A program made the position numbers and the translations under genes. The notes below the pieces were generated by a model. That model was not told the origin of the DNA. It worked only from the letters and a program-made list of their open reading frames with translations, and did no database searches. A stretch of DNA of 64,000 nucleotides. Source: an uncultured Acidimicrobiales bacterium. Lineage in GTDB: Bacteria > Actinomycetota > Acidimicrobiia > Acidimicrobiales > Aldehydirespiratoraceae. Each line of letters opens with the position of its first letter. Within the stretch, counting starts at the first letter, position 1. Location of the stretch: assembly GCA_951812975.1 (NCBI GenBank), contig CATOTC010000006.1, positions 58,844 through 122,843 on the forward strand, in the 5' to 3' direction. This document shows, one piece after another, positions 29,308-37,317 of the stretch.

Positions 29308-30497
29308 TGGGGCATCCAATCTTCAAGGAGCAGCAGCGCCGAAAGGGCGTGCTGCTGATCGTCCATCTGGGTGATGTCGTTTCGGAACCAAGCGCCTTGA
29401 ACGCGCAACGGTTCAGCGTATTGCTGGGCCTGCGCAGCGCTGACCTGGCGGTTCGTTAATAGGTGAGCGACGCAGTTTGTTCGCTCGTTCAGGGCATCGA
29501 CATCGATGTCGGTCACTTCGAATCGATCCAGGAACCGCAGGTAGTTGCCGATGCCTTCGCCGAGTGTGCCGACACCGGCCGGGAGCGCAACGGTTCCTCT
29601 GGTGAGCCGGGTGATCCCACCCTGGCGTTGTGACTCGTATCGAACCTGCAGACCGAACAGACCGAGTTGTCGGGCCAGCCATTGCCTCGTCGCCGGGCCG
29701 TCAAGCTCAAGGTCAGGTTCAAGCTGCAGGTCGTCGGCATTCGGCCAGCGGCTCATCGTCTCGAGTGCGTACGCCCCCCAGTGGTCCGAGACCGGCGGCC
29801 ATGGTGACTCAACACGGTCGCGGTCTTCGATCAGGTATCGATAGACACGCAGTGCAGGTTCGTCGAAGTTCTCGTCGGGGAAGGTCAGGTGGAGTCTCGC
29901 CAGAGCCCATAGAACCTCCCCGGTGAAGAACGGGGATCGACCGCTCGTCGATCCGGTTGCAGTGTTGATCGAGGCGCCCACAGAACCGTCGGCGTTGACT
30001 ACTCCGGTCAAGGTGCGCCCGAGTGCCAGGAGCAGAGGGTCGCGGTCGTCTGCTCCGGTCGCCCATCGCCTCTCGTCCAGCGCCGCAACCAGCAGTCCGA
30101 CAGAACCGCTGCGGGCGCTGGCGCCCCGCCCGAACACCAGACCGATGGGCGTGTTCAACAGGCGCTCATCGACATAGGCAAGGCCACGGTCGGCAATTTC
30201 GGCGGCTCCCTCGATACCGGCGGACTCTGCCTGGTACAGAGACAGCAACACACCTGCATGGCGGACATCGTTGTAGCCGCCAAGTGGCCGGTTCTCGGCG
30301 CGGTCATAGCGGTAGACGAAAGTTCCGTCGTCGTTGATGTTGGCGCCGAACCACGCGACGGTTGCGACCGCGGCTTCGTTCACCTCACCAGAAGAGGGTT
30401 GTCCGCAGCCCTCGGGGTGTACGACGAGAGCGACCACGCCAAGTACGAGGATCCAGGCCAAGACCCCGCGAACGACTCTGGTGCTGACCGGCGACAC
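29304..30497 (-). CDS. Membrane-anchored or secreted protein of unknown function (possible alpha/alpha-toroid fold)
   Basis: 397 residues. An N-terminal hydrophobic segment (residues ~8-27, VLAWILVLGVVALVVHPEGCG) could be a signal anchor, or a lipoprotein signal with the cysteine near residue 31. The rest is helical and repeats the pattern 'DGTFVYRYDRA', 'YNDVRHAGVLLSLY', 'DGSVGASIN', 'GEVLWALARLHLTFPDE' and 'WGAYALETMSRW'. This looks like the alpha/alpha-toroid repeats seen in terpenoid-cyclase-like and AGE-like proteins. No catalytic motif was recognised. It is coupled to the MarC-like gene and divergent from the 30696 gene. Confidence 0.75.
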   Translation of the reverse strand: MSPVSTRVVRGVLAWILVLGVVALVVHPEGCGQPSSGEVNEAAVATVAWFGANINDDGTFVYRYDRAENRPLGGYNDVRHAGVLLSLYQAESAGIEGAAEIADRGLAYVDERLLNTPIGLVFGRGASARSGSVGLLVAALDERRWATGADDRDPLLLALGRTLTGVVNADGSVGASINTATGSTSGRSPFFTGEVLWALARLHLTFPDENFDEPALRVYRYLIEDRDRVESPWPPVSDHWGAYALETMSRWPNADDLQLEPDLELDGPATRQWLARQLGLFGLQVRYESQRQGGITRLTRGTVALPAGVGTLGEGIGNYLRFLDRFEVTDIDVDALNERTNCVAHLLTNRQVSAAQAQQYAEPLRVQGAWFRNDITQMDDQQHALSALLLLEDWMPQ

Positions 30498-30519
30498 GCT
30501 GGCACGTTAGTGAGTCCCA

Positions 30520-30670
30520 GCGCGACGCGTACAGGGGCCGCTAACAGTTCGGGATCAGCATCGCCACTGCCGACTACCTAGCGCCACGCGTACAAGGGCC
30601 GCTAGCCGGATCGACGCGCAGAGCAGCGACGCTCCAGCTTCTGCGCTACGCGGTCAGGGGCGACTAGCAG
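30520..30670. repeat. Three imperfect repeats at 61-62-base spacing between divergent genes
   Basis: A block of about 28 bases, core ACGCGTACAGGGGCCGCTA, occurs near 30525, 30586 and 30648. Each is followed by CTAACAG, CTAGCCG or CTAGCAG at 61 then 62 bases spacing. The sequence between cores is not conserved. The repeats fill the 198-base space between the divergent genes at 29304-30497 and 30696-31112. They could be binding sites for a regulator of both. Confidence 0.6.
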
Positions 30671-30695
30671 TTGCGTCCGACCCTACGATTGCGTG

Positions 30696-31112
30696 ATGCG
30701 ACGATGGGCGATTCGACTCCTTCCAGTCTTCGCCGCTGTGCTGGTGCTGTCGCCGCTGTTGCGTGATCCGACCAGTGACACGTATCCCCTGTCGACCTAC
30801 CCGATGTTCGCCACCGACCGCGGCCAAGTCCACAGCATCGCGACCGCGGTGGAACGAACCGACGACGGCTATGGGCGGCTGTCGCCCAAGCTGATCGCCG
30901 GGACCGACGAGGCGGTGCTCGCCTCGGTCACCGTAAAGCAGGCGGTACGCCTCGGCGAGGCGGACATTCTCTGTGAGGAGATCGTCGCGCGTCTCGGTGC
31001 CGACCGCCGAGTTGAAGTGCGCACTGAGACGCTCGATGTCGTCGCGCTGAGCGTGGAGGGCTCAGCCGACTCCACGGTCACCGTGCACGCAACCTGCGGG
31101 GGCGGATCGTGA
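30696..31112 (+). CDS. Small membrane-anchored protein partner of HTTM-type gene
   Basis: About 138 residues. An N-terminal hydrophobic helix (IRLLPVFAAVLVLSPLL) is followed by DTYPLSTYPMFATDRG, then a soluble domain with a C-terminal cysteine (TVHATCGGGS). I do not know a named family. The phrase 'YPLSTYPMF' recurs in small proteins encoded beside HTTM genes. The stop overlaps the start of the HTTM gene (GTGA), so both are translated together and probably act together at the membrane. I prefer ATG 30696 to GTG 30693. Confidence 0.7.
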   Translation: MRRWAIRLLPVFAAVLVLSPLLRDPTSDTYPLSTYPMFATDRGQVHSIATAVERTDDGYGRLSPKLIAGTDEAVLASVTVKQAVRLGEADILCEEIVARLGADRRVEVRTETLDVVALSVEGSADSTVTVHATCGGGS

Positions 31113-31999
31113 CGCAGCGATTGGCGATGCTGCGGATTCTGGTCTTCACCTACGCCGCCGTGTGGACGACCGTGCGGGCGCCCCATCTGCTCGACACCAT
31201 CGACCTGGCCTCTCGCCGCTTTGCTGGAATCGGCCCGCTGTGGTGGCTCAGCGAGCCTGTCTCAGCGCTGGTGATCGTCGCGGCCGTGGCGTTGACGCCC
31301 ATCGCCTGTGGCGCCGCGGCGTTGGGCTGGCAGTACCGCTGGTCCTCGCTGCTCGGGCTGGTGGGATTCCTGTTCCTCACCACCTATCGGAACTCCTGGG
31401 GTCAGATCTTCCACACGGAGAACCTGGTGGCGTTGCACATCTGTGTCCTGGCGTTGTTCCCGGCGGCTTGCGCGTACTGGTCATTGGAGAAGGCCGGGAC
31501 TCCGACCGACCCGGCCGTCGGGGAAGAACTGGCGGGTTCGATCGTCAAGGCGCTGGCGGTGCTGACGGTCGGCACCTATTTCCTGGCTGGTGTCGCAAAG
31601 CTGAGAATAAGCGGCCTCGGCTGGATCGACGGCGACGTGTTGCGTCATCAGATCGCTTTCGACAACGCCCGAAAGGAACTGCTCGGCGACCCGACCGCAC
31701 CGTTCGGGGCGCTGATGCTGCGCAATTCGTGGACGCTCGCGCCCGCGGCGGTAGCAGCCATCGTGGTTGAACTGGCGGCGCCTCTGGCCCTTGCCGGCCG
31801 CAGGGCCGCGTGGCTGTGGTGCGGTCTGGCGGTGGTGTTTCATTTTGTGATCCTCGCGGTGATGGCGATCGTCTTTCCGTACCACCTCATCGGCATCGCT
31901 CTGGCACCGTTGCTCCCGGTCGAGCGCCTTGGCACTACCGTTGCTGCGTGGCACTGCCGATTCCGGAAACGCTCCAAGAGATTACGGCCGACTGGCTGA
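31109..31999 (+). CDS. HTTM/vitamin K-dependent carboxylase-like membrane protein
   Basis: 296 residues with about eight hydrophobic segments. The features FHTENLVALHICVLALFP, FLAGVAKLRISGLGW, LRNSWTLAP and a late FHFVILAVMAIVFPYHL match the horizontally transferred transmembrane (HTTM) relatives of vitamin K-dependent gamma-glutamyl carboxylase. Whether it retains carboxylase or epoxidase activity cannot be judged. The menaquinone gene menB is two genes downstream on the same strand. The GTG start overlaps the preceding gene. Confidence 0.72.
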   Translation: MTQRLAMLRILVFTYAAVWTTVRAPHLLDTIDLASRRFAGIGPLWWLSEPVSALVIVAAVALTPIACGAAALGWQYRWSSLLGLVGFLFLTTYRNSWGQIFHTENLVALHICVLALFPAACAYWSLEKAGTPTDPAVGEELAGSIVKALAVLTVGTYFLAGVAKLRISGLGWIDGDVLRHQIAFDNARKELLGDPTAPFGALMLRNSWTLAPAAVAAIVVELAAPLALAGRRAAWLWCGLAVVFHFVILAVMAIVFPYHLIGIALAPLLPVERLGTTVAAWHCRFRKRSKRLRPTG

Positions 32000-33132
32000 C
32001 GCTGGCTCTGCGTCAGCGCCGAGTCATCGCTGAGGAGACGACGGTGCTCGGCCGCACGTTCGAAGTCCTCGGTGTCGGGGAGGGCTTCGCCAGCGAACTG
32101 GCAAGGATTCAACTGACCTACGGAGGCGGCTCCGGTCCTGCGACCGTGATTGCGAAGATCCCCACTTCAGTCACCGACAACCGCAGCGGATCAGAGATGC
32201 TCGGCGTGTACGAGCGGGAACTGCGGGTCTACGAACAGATCCTCCCCGATATCGACGTGTCGGCCCCGCTCCTCTACTACGGCGACATCGAAGTCAATCC
32301 CGACGCTCCCAAACAGATTGAGCGGGTTCGCAGGATGGAGCGTCTACCGATCGCACTGCTGCGACTGATCATGTGGTTCCTGATCCGTTTCGGAAAGCCG
32401 AAGACGTTTTCGAGCATCCTGATCATCGAGGACCTGGCACCCGCTTCGATCGGTGATCAGGTCCAGGGTTGCGACCTCGACCGCGCCAGCGAGGCGCTCG
32501 AGGCTGTGGCGCGATTGCACGCCGCGACTTGGCAGGATCGCCGTCCCCCGGAGAGTCATTGGCTGGTCACGGGAGCGATTGCACCCCGTCTGTTCCATGC
32601 CGGATCCTTGAGCGCTCGACGAGGCTTCCTCAAGAACTACGGAAAGTACCTGAGCCCCCGCACCCGAGACCTGTACGAGTCGACGCGCCGCGACAACGTC
32701 GAGCGAACGGTACGGCTGCACCGAGACGTTCCCCAGTGCATGCTCCACGGTGATTTCCGGCTCGACAACATGTTCTTCGCTCCCGACGGAGGATTCCGAG
32801 CGCTGATCGACTGGCAGTTGTCGAGCTTCGGCCCGGGGGTGTTGGACATCGCCTACTTCATCTGCGGTTCGATCGACCCTGGGGTGTCCGAAGCTGAGAT
32901 CGACGGACTTCTGGCCCGGTACCATGCCGCGCTGCGCTCCGCGGGCGTTGCGGACTATCCGTTCGAGGATCTGAAAGCACACTACGAGGACACTCTGGTG
33001 TTGCTGCTGGCCCGCATGGCCTCCGTCGATCTGCTCGATCTTGGTGAACAGGGCGGACGGGGCGCAGACTTGGTGTCAATATGGATTCAGCGGCTCGATG
33101 CCCGTATGGGCCGGGTGAGTTCGGGAAGGTGA
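31948..33132 (+). CDS. Phosphotransferase (aminoglycoside phosphotransferase-like, ecdysteroid-kinase type)
   Basis: About 394 residues. The protein-kinase-like fold is shown by the catalytic Brenner motif LHGDFRLDNMFF near residue 268 and IDWQLSSFGPGVLDIAYF, the metal-binding loop. An N-terminal lobe carries VIAKIP. Proteins of this group phosphorylate small molecules; the substrate is unknown. The frame is open from 31810, but that part overlaps the HTTM gene out of frame. GTG 31948 gives the sensible start VALPIPETLQEITADWL, overlapping the HTTM end by 52 bases. It ends two bases before menB. Confidence 0.83.
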   Translation: MALPIPETLQEITADWLTLALRQRRVIAEETTVLGRTFEVLGVGEGFASELARIQLTYGGGSGPATVIAKIPTSVTDNRSGSEMLGVYERELRVYEQILPDIDVSAPLLYYGDIEVNPDAPKQIERVRRMERLPIALLRLIMWFLIRFGKPKTFSSILIIEDLAPASIGDQVQGCDLDRASEALEAVARLHAATWQDRRPPESHWLVTGAIAPRLFHAGSLSARRGFLKNYGKYLSPRTRDLYESTRRDNVERTVRLHRDVPQCMLHGDFRLDNMFFAPDGGFRALIDWQLSSFGPGVLDIAYFICGSIDPGVSEAEIDGLLARYHAALRSAGVADYPFEDLKAHYEDTLVLLLARMASVDLLDLGEQGGRGADLVSIWIQRLDARMGRVSSGR

Positions 33133-33134
33133 CG

Positions 33135-34085
33135 ATGGCAGCAGACAAGCAGGCGGCAGACGAGCCAGTGCCCACCAACGCATCGGTATCGGAGATCCTC
33201 GATCCAGAGGCTTGGAGTCCGGTGGTCGGATTCGAGACCTTGACCGACGTCACCTATCACCGGGCCGAGGGCCAGGGCACCGTGAGGGTCGCCTTCAACC
33301 GGCCCGAAGTACGCAACGCCTTTAGGCCTCACACTGTCGACGAGCTTTACCGGTGCCTGGATCACGCCCGGATGTCCGCCGACATCGGCTGCGTGCTGCT
33401 CACCGGCAACGGCCCTTCGCCCAAGGACGGTGGCTGGGCATTCTGTTCGGGAGGCGACCAGCGCATCCGCGGCAGGTCCGGCTACCAGTACGCCACAGGT
33501 GAGACGGCCGACACTGTCGATGCATCACAGGCGGGACGGCTGCACATCCTCGAGGTGCAGCGACTGATCCGGACCATGCCCAAGATCGTCATCGCGGTTG
33601 TGTCCGGTTGGGCGGTTGGTGGAGGGCACAGCCTTCACGTCACAGCAGACCTCACCGTCGCCAGCGAGGAGTTCGCTATCTTCAAACAGACCGACACCGA
33701 TGTGGCCAGCTTCGACGGAGGCTTCGGTTCTGCGTACCTGGCTCGTCAGGTCGGCCAGAAACGAGCTCGTGAGATCTTCTTTCTGGGACGCGACTATTCG
33801 GCCCGGCAGGCGTTCGAGATGGGGATGGTCAATGCGGTCGTCCCCCACGAAAGCCTGGAGACCGTGGCGCTCGAGTGGGCCGCGGAGGTCAACTCCAAGA
33901 GCCCGACGGCCCAACGAATGGCCAAGTTCGCCATGAACCTGATCGACGATGGTCTCATCGGTCAACAGGTGTTCGCCGGCGAGGCGACCAGACTCGCCTA
34001 TATGACCGACGAGGCCGCCGAGGGGCGGGACGCCTTCCTCGAGAAACGAGACCCCGACTGGTCGAGCTTCCCCTGGTATTTCTAA
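33135..34085 (+). CDS. menB: 1,4-dihydroxy-2-naphthoyl-CoA synthase
   Basis: About 316 residues of the crotonase superfamily. Family-specific marks are RVAFNRPEVRNAFRPHTVDEL, LLTGNGPSPKDGGWAFCSGGDQ, the oxyanion-hole glycines in AVVSGWAVGGGHSLH, FKQTDTDVASFDGGFGSAYLAR and the C-terminal SSFPWYF. Together these identify MenB rather than a generic enoyl-CoA hydratase. It closes the second ring in menaquinone synthesis from o-succinylbenzoyl-CoA. ATG 33135 follows GGGAAGG and begins just after the phosphotransferase stop. The TAA stop lies inside the first bases of repeat copy B. Confidence 0.94.
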   Translation: MAADKQAADEPVPTNASVSEILDPEAWSPVVGFETLTDVTYHRAEGQGTVRVAFNRPEVRNAFRPHTVDELYRCLDHARMSADIGCVLLTGNGPSPKDGGWAFCSGGDQRIRGRSGYQYATGETADTVDASQAGRLHILEVQRLIRTMPKIVIAVVSGWAVGGGHSLHVTADLTVASEEFAIFKQTDTDVASFDGGFGSAYLARQVGQKRAREIFFLGRDYSARQAFEMGMVNAVVPHESLETVALEWAAEVNSKSPTAQRMAKFAMNLIDDGLIGQQVFAGEATRLAYMTDEAAEGRDAFLEKRDPDWSSFPWYF

Positions 34086-34222
34086 GAACGTGCGCGGATT
34101 GAACATCGTGCGTGCGCTGACACCAGTTGTCTTCCGCTCTTGTTCACTGCGTTCACGGGCCGCTCGGGCCACGGCCTCGTTCGGTCGCGGCCGCGTGCGG
34201 GATCAATCCGCTCGGCCTCTAA
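34082..34222 (-). repeat. MITE-like dispersed repeat, copy B
   Basis: 141 bases, about 95% identical to copy A (11772-11912) in the opposite orientation. The terminal inverted repeats share CTNAGA ... GCGGATTGA, with perfect 9-base arms at 34094-34102 and 34203-34211. It begins within the last codons of menB (the CTAAG includes the TAA stop) and ends at CTCTAAG, 26 bases before ung. Both copies read the same way relative to the gene they follow. It may act as a 3'-UTR or terminator element as well as a mobile relic. Confidence 0.85.
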
Positions 34223-34248
34223 GGCGCTCGCTGAGAGACGGCGAACGG

Positions 34249-34920
34249 TCAGGAATCCGGGATCGCCCAGTCGACCGGTTCCCGGCCTGCTTCGATTAGA
34301 GCCGAGTTGGCTCTGCTGAACGGCCTGGTGCCGAAGAACCCGTTGTGCGCGGAGAGCGGCGAAGGATGGACAGACTCGATGATGAAGTGCTTGTCGGTGT
34401 CGATCAGGGCGCGCTTGCGTCGGGCCGCGGCACCCCAGAGGACGAACACGACCCTCTGCTTCTTTGCGTTCACGCAGCGGATGACTTCGTCGGTGAACGT
34501 CTCCCAGCCGTGACCCTGGTGGCTGGCGGCTCGACGGGCCCGTACGGTGAGTGTCGTGTTGAGCAGCAGCACTCCGTTGCGGGCCCACGTCTGGAGGTTT
34601 CCGTGGTTGGGGGGCTTGATACCCAGATCCTGTTCCAGTTCAGCGAAGATGTTGATCAGGGACGGGGGTGGCTGCACTCCGTGACTCACCGAGAAGCACA
34701 GGCCGTGGGCTTGTCGCGGACCGTGGTAGGGGTCCTGGCCGAGGATCAGGACTTTCACGTCGGCCAAGGGGGTCAGATGAAGTGCTGCGAAGACCTCTTC
34801 GTGGGGCGGGTAGACATCACCGGCCATACGCTCGTCGCGCACGAAGGCCATGAGTTCACGCCAGTAGGGCTTGTCGAACTCTTTGCGGAGGACCGGATTC
34901 CAGTCTGTGGTGGGTGCCAT
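34249..34920 (-). CDS. ung: Uracil-DNA glycosylase (family 1)
   Basis: 223 residues, typical. The water-activating loop GQDPYHG is near residue 61 with AHGLCFSV after it. The uracil-recognition asparagine region is LLLNTTLTVR, and the DNA-intercalation loop is HPSPLSAHNGFFG near residue 185. It removes uracil from DNA to start base-excision repair in the cytoplasm. ATG 34920 begins MAPTTDWNPVL. It ends next to repeat copy B and shares the strand with the dioxygenase upstream. Confidence 0.96.
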   Translation of the reverse strand: MAPTTDWNPVLRKEFDKPYWRELMAFVRDERMAGDVYPPHEEVFAALHLTPLADVKVLILGQDPYHGPRQAHGLCFSVSHGVQPPPSLINIFAELEQDLGIKPPNHGNLQTWARNGVLLLNTTLTVRARRAASHQGHGWETFTDEVIRCVNAKKQRVVFVLWGAAARRKRALIDTDKHFIIESVHPSPLSAHNGFFGTRPFSRANSALIEAGREPVDWAIPDS

Positions 34921-34946
34921 GCCCTTGGGTCGCCGGCCGCTGCGGC

Positions 34947-35915
34947 TCAGTAGGGCCGGGTGCCGATCACCGAGGCGCGCTCCATCACCCGGATGTCTGG
35001 GTAGTAGTCGCTCGACGCGTAGTGCTGCACCGCGGCATTGTCCCAGAACACGACCGTGTCGGGTTCCCAGCTGACACGGAACTGGTATTCGATCGTGTCG
35101 GCCTGGCCCGACAGGTGCTTGATCAACTCCACACTCTCAACCTCATCCATACCTTCAATGTGGGAGGTGAAGTAGGTGTTGACGAAGATCAGCTTCCGAC
35201 CGGTCACCGGGTGCGTGCGCACGACCGGATGGCGTACCAGCGGATAGCGCTCGCGCATCTCCTGCTGTTTGCCTTCTGGGACCTGGTGGGAGAAGGCGAG
35301 CATGTAGTCGTGGATTGCGTGGAGGTCGTCGATCCGAGCCTTGGTTTCATCGTCGAGCCCGTCGTAGGCCGCGGCCATGTCGCAGAATAGGGTGTCGCCG
35401 CCGGTGGGCGGAACCTCGATGGCGTGCAGGATCGCCCCCATCGAAGGGACCTCACGCCAGGTGACGTCATGATGCCAGCCGTTCTCGAACCCGCCGGTAT
35501 CGGCCCCCTTCGCGAAGCGCACGAGTTCGGGGTGCTCTTCGTTGCCGGTGATGAACGGATGGATCTCGAGGTCTCCGAAACGTCTGGCGAAGGCTACATG
35601 CTGCGCCGAGGTGAGCGGCTGGTCGCGAAAGTAGATCACCTTGTAGTCAGCCAGAGCCTGGGCGATTTCAGCGATTGTCGAATCGGGCAGTTCAGAACAG
35701 ATGTCGACCCCGCTGATCTCCGCGCCGAGGGTGACGCCGCGGGGTATGACTTCGATCTCGTTGAACTGTGGGCTGGCGAGGCGCTGACGTTCCGGTGCGA
35801 GGTGCAGCAACGGCCCGAGCGTCACATCGAAACGTTCGATCCGAACCCGTCCCGGCGCAACGTTGCCGGCCGGATCACTGGTTCCAGCCTCGACTTCAAC
35901 TTCGGTTACGGCCAT
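34947..35915 (-). CDS. TauD/TfdA-family Fe(II)/2-oxoglutarate dioxygenase
   Basis: 322 residues. The 2-His-1-carboxylate iron site appears as WHHDVTW (HxD near residue 147) and a distal histidine in VFWDNAAVQHYASSDY. The 2-oxoglutarate-binding arginine follows in the C-terminal IRVMERASV. The early GAEISGVDI is a family hallmark. It couples oxidation of a substrate to decarboxylation of 2-oxoglutarate. TauD (taurine), TfdA (phenoxyacetate) and alkylsulfatase types cannot be separated by eye. The start has GAGGA upstream. Confidence 0.9.
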   Translation of the reverse strand: MAVTEVEVEAGTSDPAGNVAPGRVRIERFDVTLGPLLHLAPERQRLASPQFNEIEVIPRGVTLGAEISGVDICSELPDSTIAEIAQALADYKVIYFRDQPLTSAQHVAFARRFGDLEIHPFITGNEEHPELVRFAKGADTGGFENGWHHDVTWREVPSMGAILHAIEVPPTGGDTLFCDMAAAYDGLDDETKARIDDLHAIHDYMLAFSHQVPEGKQQEMRERYPLVRHPVVRTHPVTGRKLIFVNTYFTSHIEGMDEVESVELIKHLSGQADTIEYQFRVSWEPDTVVFWDNAAVQHYASSDYYPDIRVMERASVIGTRPY

Positions 35916-36066
35916 TTCGGATCCTCACTGCACTGTGGTCGGTCTCATCGTCGATTGAAATCCAAAGCAGATTCTATTGCAACTTGTGGTCTTCGGACGT
36001 TGAGGTTCTGTCTTGTTGGCTGGGTCGGGCAGTGCTCAGCGGCTGTAGCGTCGGGGGGTGGGCAAC

Positions 36067-37284
36067 ATGAAACGTGACGTGGTCGTCATCGGCGCTGGAC
36101 CGGCCGGCGCGGCCGCGGCGATTCAGGCCGCGAGGGGTGGCGCCTCGGTAACGGTCTTCGAGAAGGCTTCGGCGGGCCGCGACAAGGTGTGCGGCGATGG
36201 ACTGACTCCGCGGGCGGTGCATGCCCTCAACCAGCTGGACATAGACATGAGCGGTGCCCATCGAATCGACGGTCTGAGGATGATCGCCAACAAGACTCGT
36301 CGCGAACTGCCGTGGCCCGACAACGGGTCGTTCGCCCCCCACGGCGCAGTGTGGCCCCGTCGGCTTCTCGACGCGCACCTGATGGCCGCCGCCGCAGACG
36401 CGGGCGCTGAGATCATCTGGAATACCGAGGCGACTCCGATCCTGGAAGGCGACGGACGTGTCATCGGGGTGACCGCCGGTTCCGACAGATGGCACGCCCA
36501 GCTCACAGTGGTTGCGACTGGCGCACCCGGCAACGTCGCGCGGATGCTCGGCGCAGGGCGAGTAGAGAACGAACCGCATGGACTGGCCATCCGGAGCTAT
36601 GCAGCCTCTCCGCGCCACGCCGAACGGCACCTTGAGGCTTGTCTCACTCTGCGCGATCCCGACGGCACACCGATCCCCGGTTACGGATGGATGTTCCCGG
36701 CGGGCGACGGCACGGTCAACATCGGTGTGGGAGCCCTGTCGACGATGAAGGGTTACAAGAAGCTCAACTTGAATCGTCTGATCGACTCCTACCGTGACCT
36801 GATCCGCGATGACTGGGAACTCGGTGACTACCTTGAGCGGCCGAGGGCCTGGCGGTTGCCGATGAGCGCGCAGCGCCGTCATGGTGACGGTTGGGTGGCG
36901 ATCGGTGATGCCGCCGGCCTCATCAATCCGATGAACGGAGAGGGCATCGACTACGGGTTGGAGTCGGGGACTCTTGCTGCGGACCTGTTCCTCGCCGACC
37001 CCGCCGGAGCTCCGGAAAGCTACGATCGTCTCATCGGTGAACGATTCGACGCCTTTCTGCGAACCGGCCGGCGGTTCAGCTTCTTGATCGGTCACCCGCT
37101 GATACTGCGCACGGGCCTGCGCCTAGCCGTGGGAACGCAGGCAATCGCCAACATCACCCTCCAGGTGATGGGGAATCTGCTCGACGCAGACGCCCCTGGC
37201 GCCGCCGGCAGAGTGCTGCGCGCCGCCGACCGCGGCCTCGCCCTCGCCGACCCCCTACTCCGCAAAACCCGCGCCCCCGCCTAA
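36067..37284 (+). CDS. Geranylgeranyl reductase family FAD oxidoreductase (MenJ-like)
   Basis: About 405 residues. The N-terminal FAD Rossmann motif is VVIGAGPAGAAAAIQAARGG and the family signature KVCGDGLTPRAVHAL follows near residue 42. The second FAD contact is VAIGDAAGLINPMNGEGIDYGLESG near residue 275. This is the digeranylgeranylglycerophospholipid / MenJ reductase family. In mycobacteria MenJ saturates one isoprene unit of menaquinone. That role is plausible with menB 2 kb away, but it is inferred. ATG 36067 has GGGGGG eight bases upstream; GTG 36058 is an alternative. The 142-base gap before it holds divergent promoters. Confidence 0.87.
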   Translation: MKRDVVVIGAGPAGAAAAIQAARGGASVTVFEKASAGRDKVCGDGLTPRAVHALNQLDIDMSGAHRIDGLRMIANKTRRELPWPDNGSFAPHGAVWPRRLLDAHLMAAAADAGAEIIWNTEATPILEGDGRVIGVTAGSDRWHAQLTVVATGAPGNVARMLGAGRVENEPHGLAIRSYAASPRHAERHLEACLTLRDPDGTPIPGYGWMFPAGDGTVNIGVGALSTMKGYKKLNLNRLIDSYRDLIRDDWELGDYLERPRAWRLPMSAQRRHGDGWVAIGDAAGLINPMNGEGIDYGLESGTLAADLFLADPAGAPESYDRLIGERFDAFLRTGRRFSFLIGHPLILRTGLRLAVGTQAIANITLQVMGNLLDADAPGAAGRVLRAADRGLALADPLLRKTRAPA

Positions 37285-37317
37285 CGGCTCCGGGTACGCC
37301 CGGCGTAAGCTGAATTC

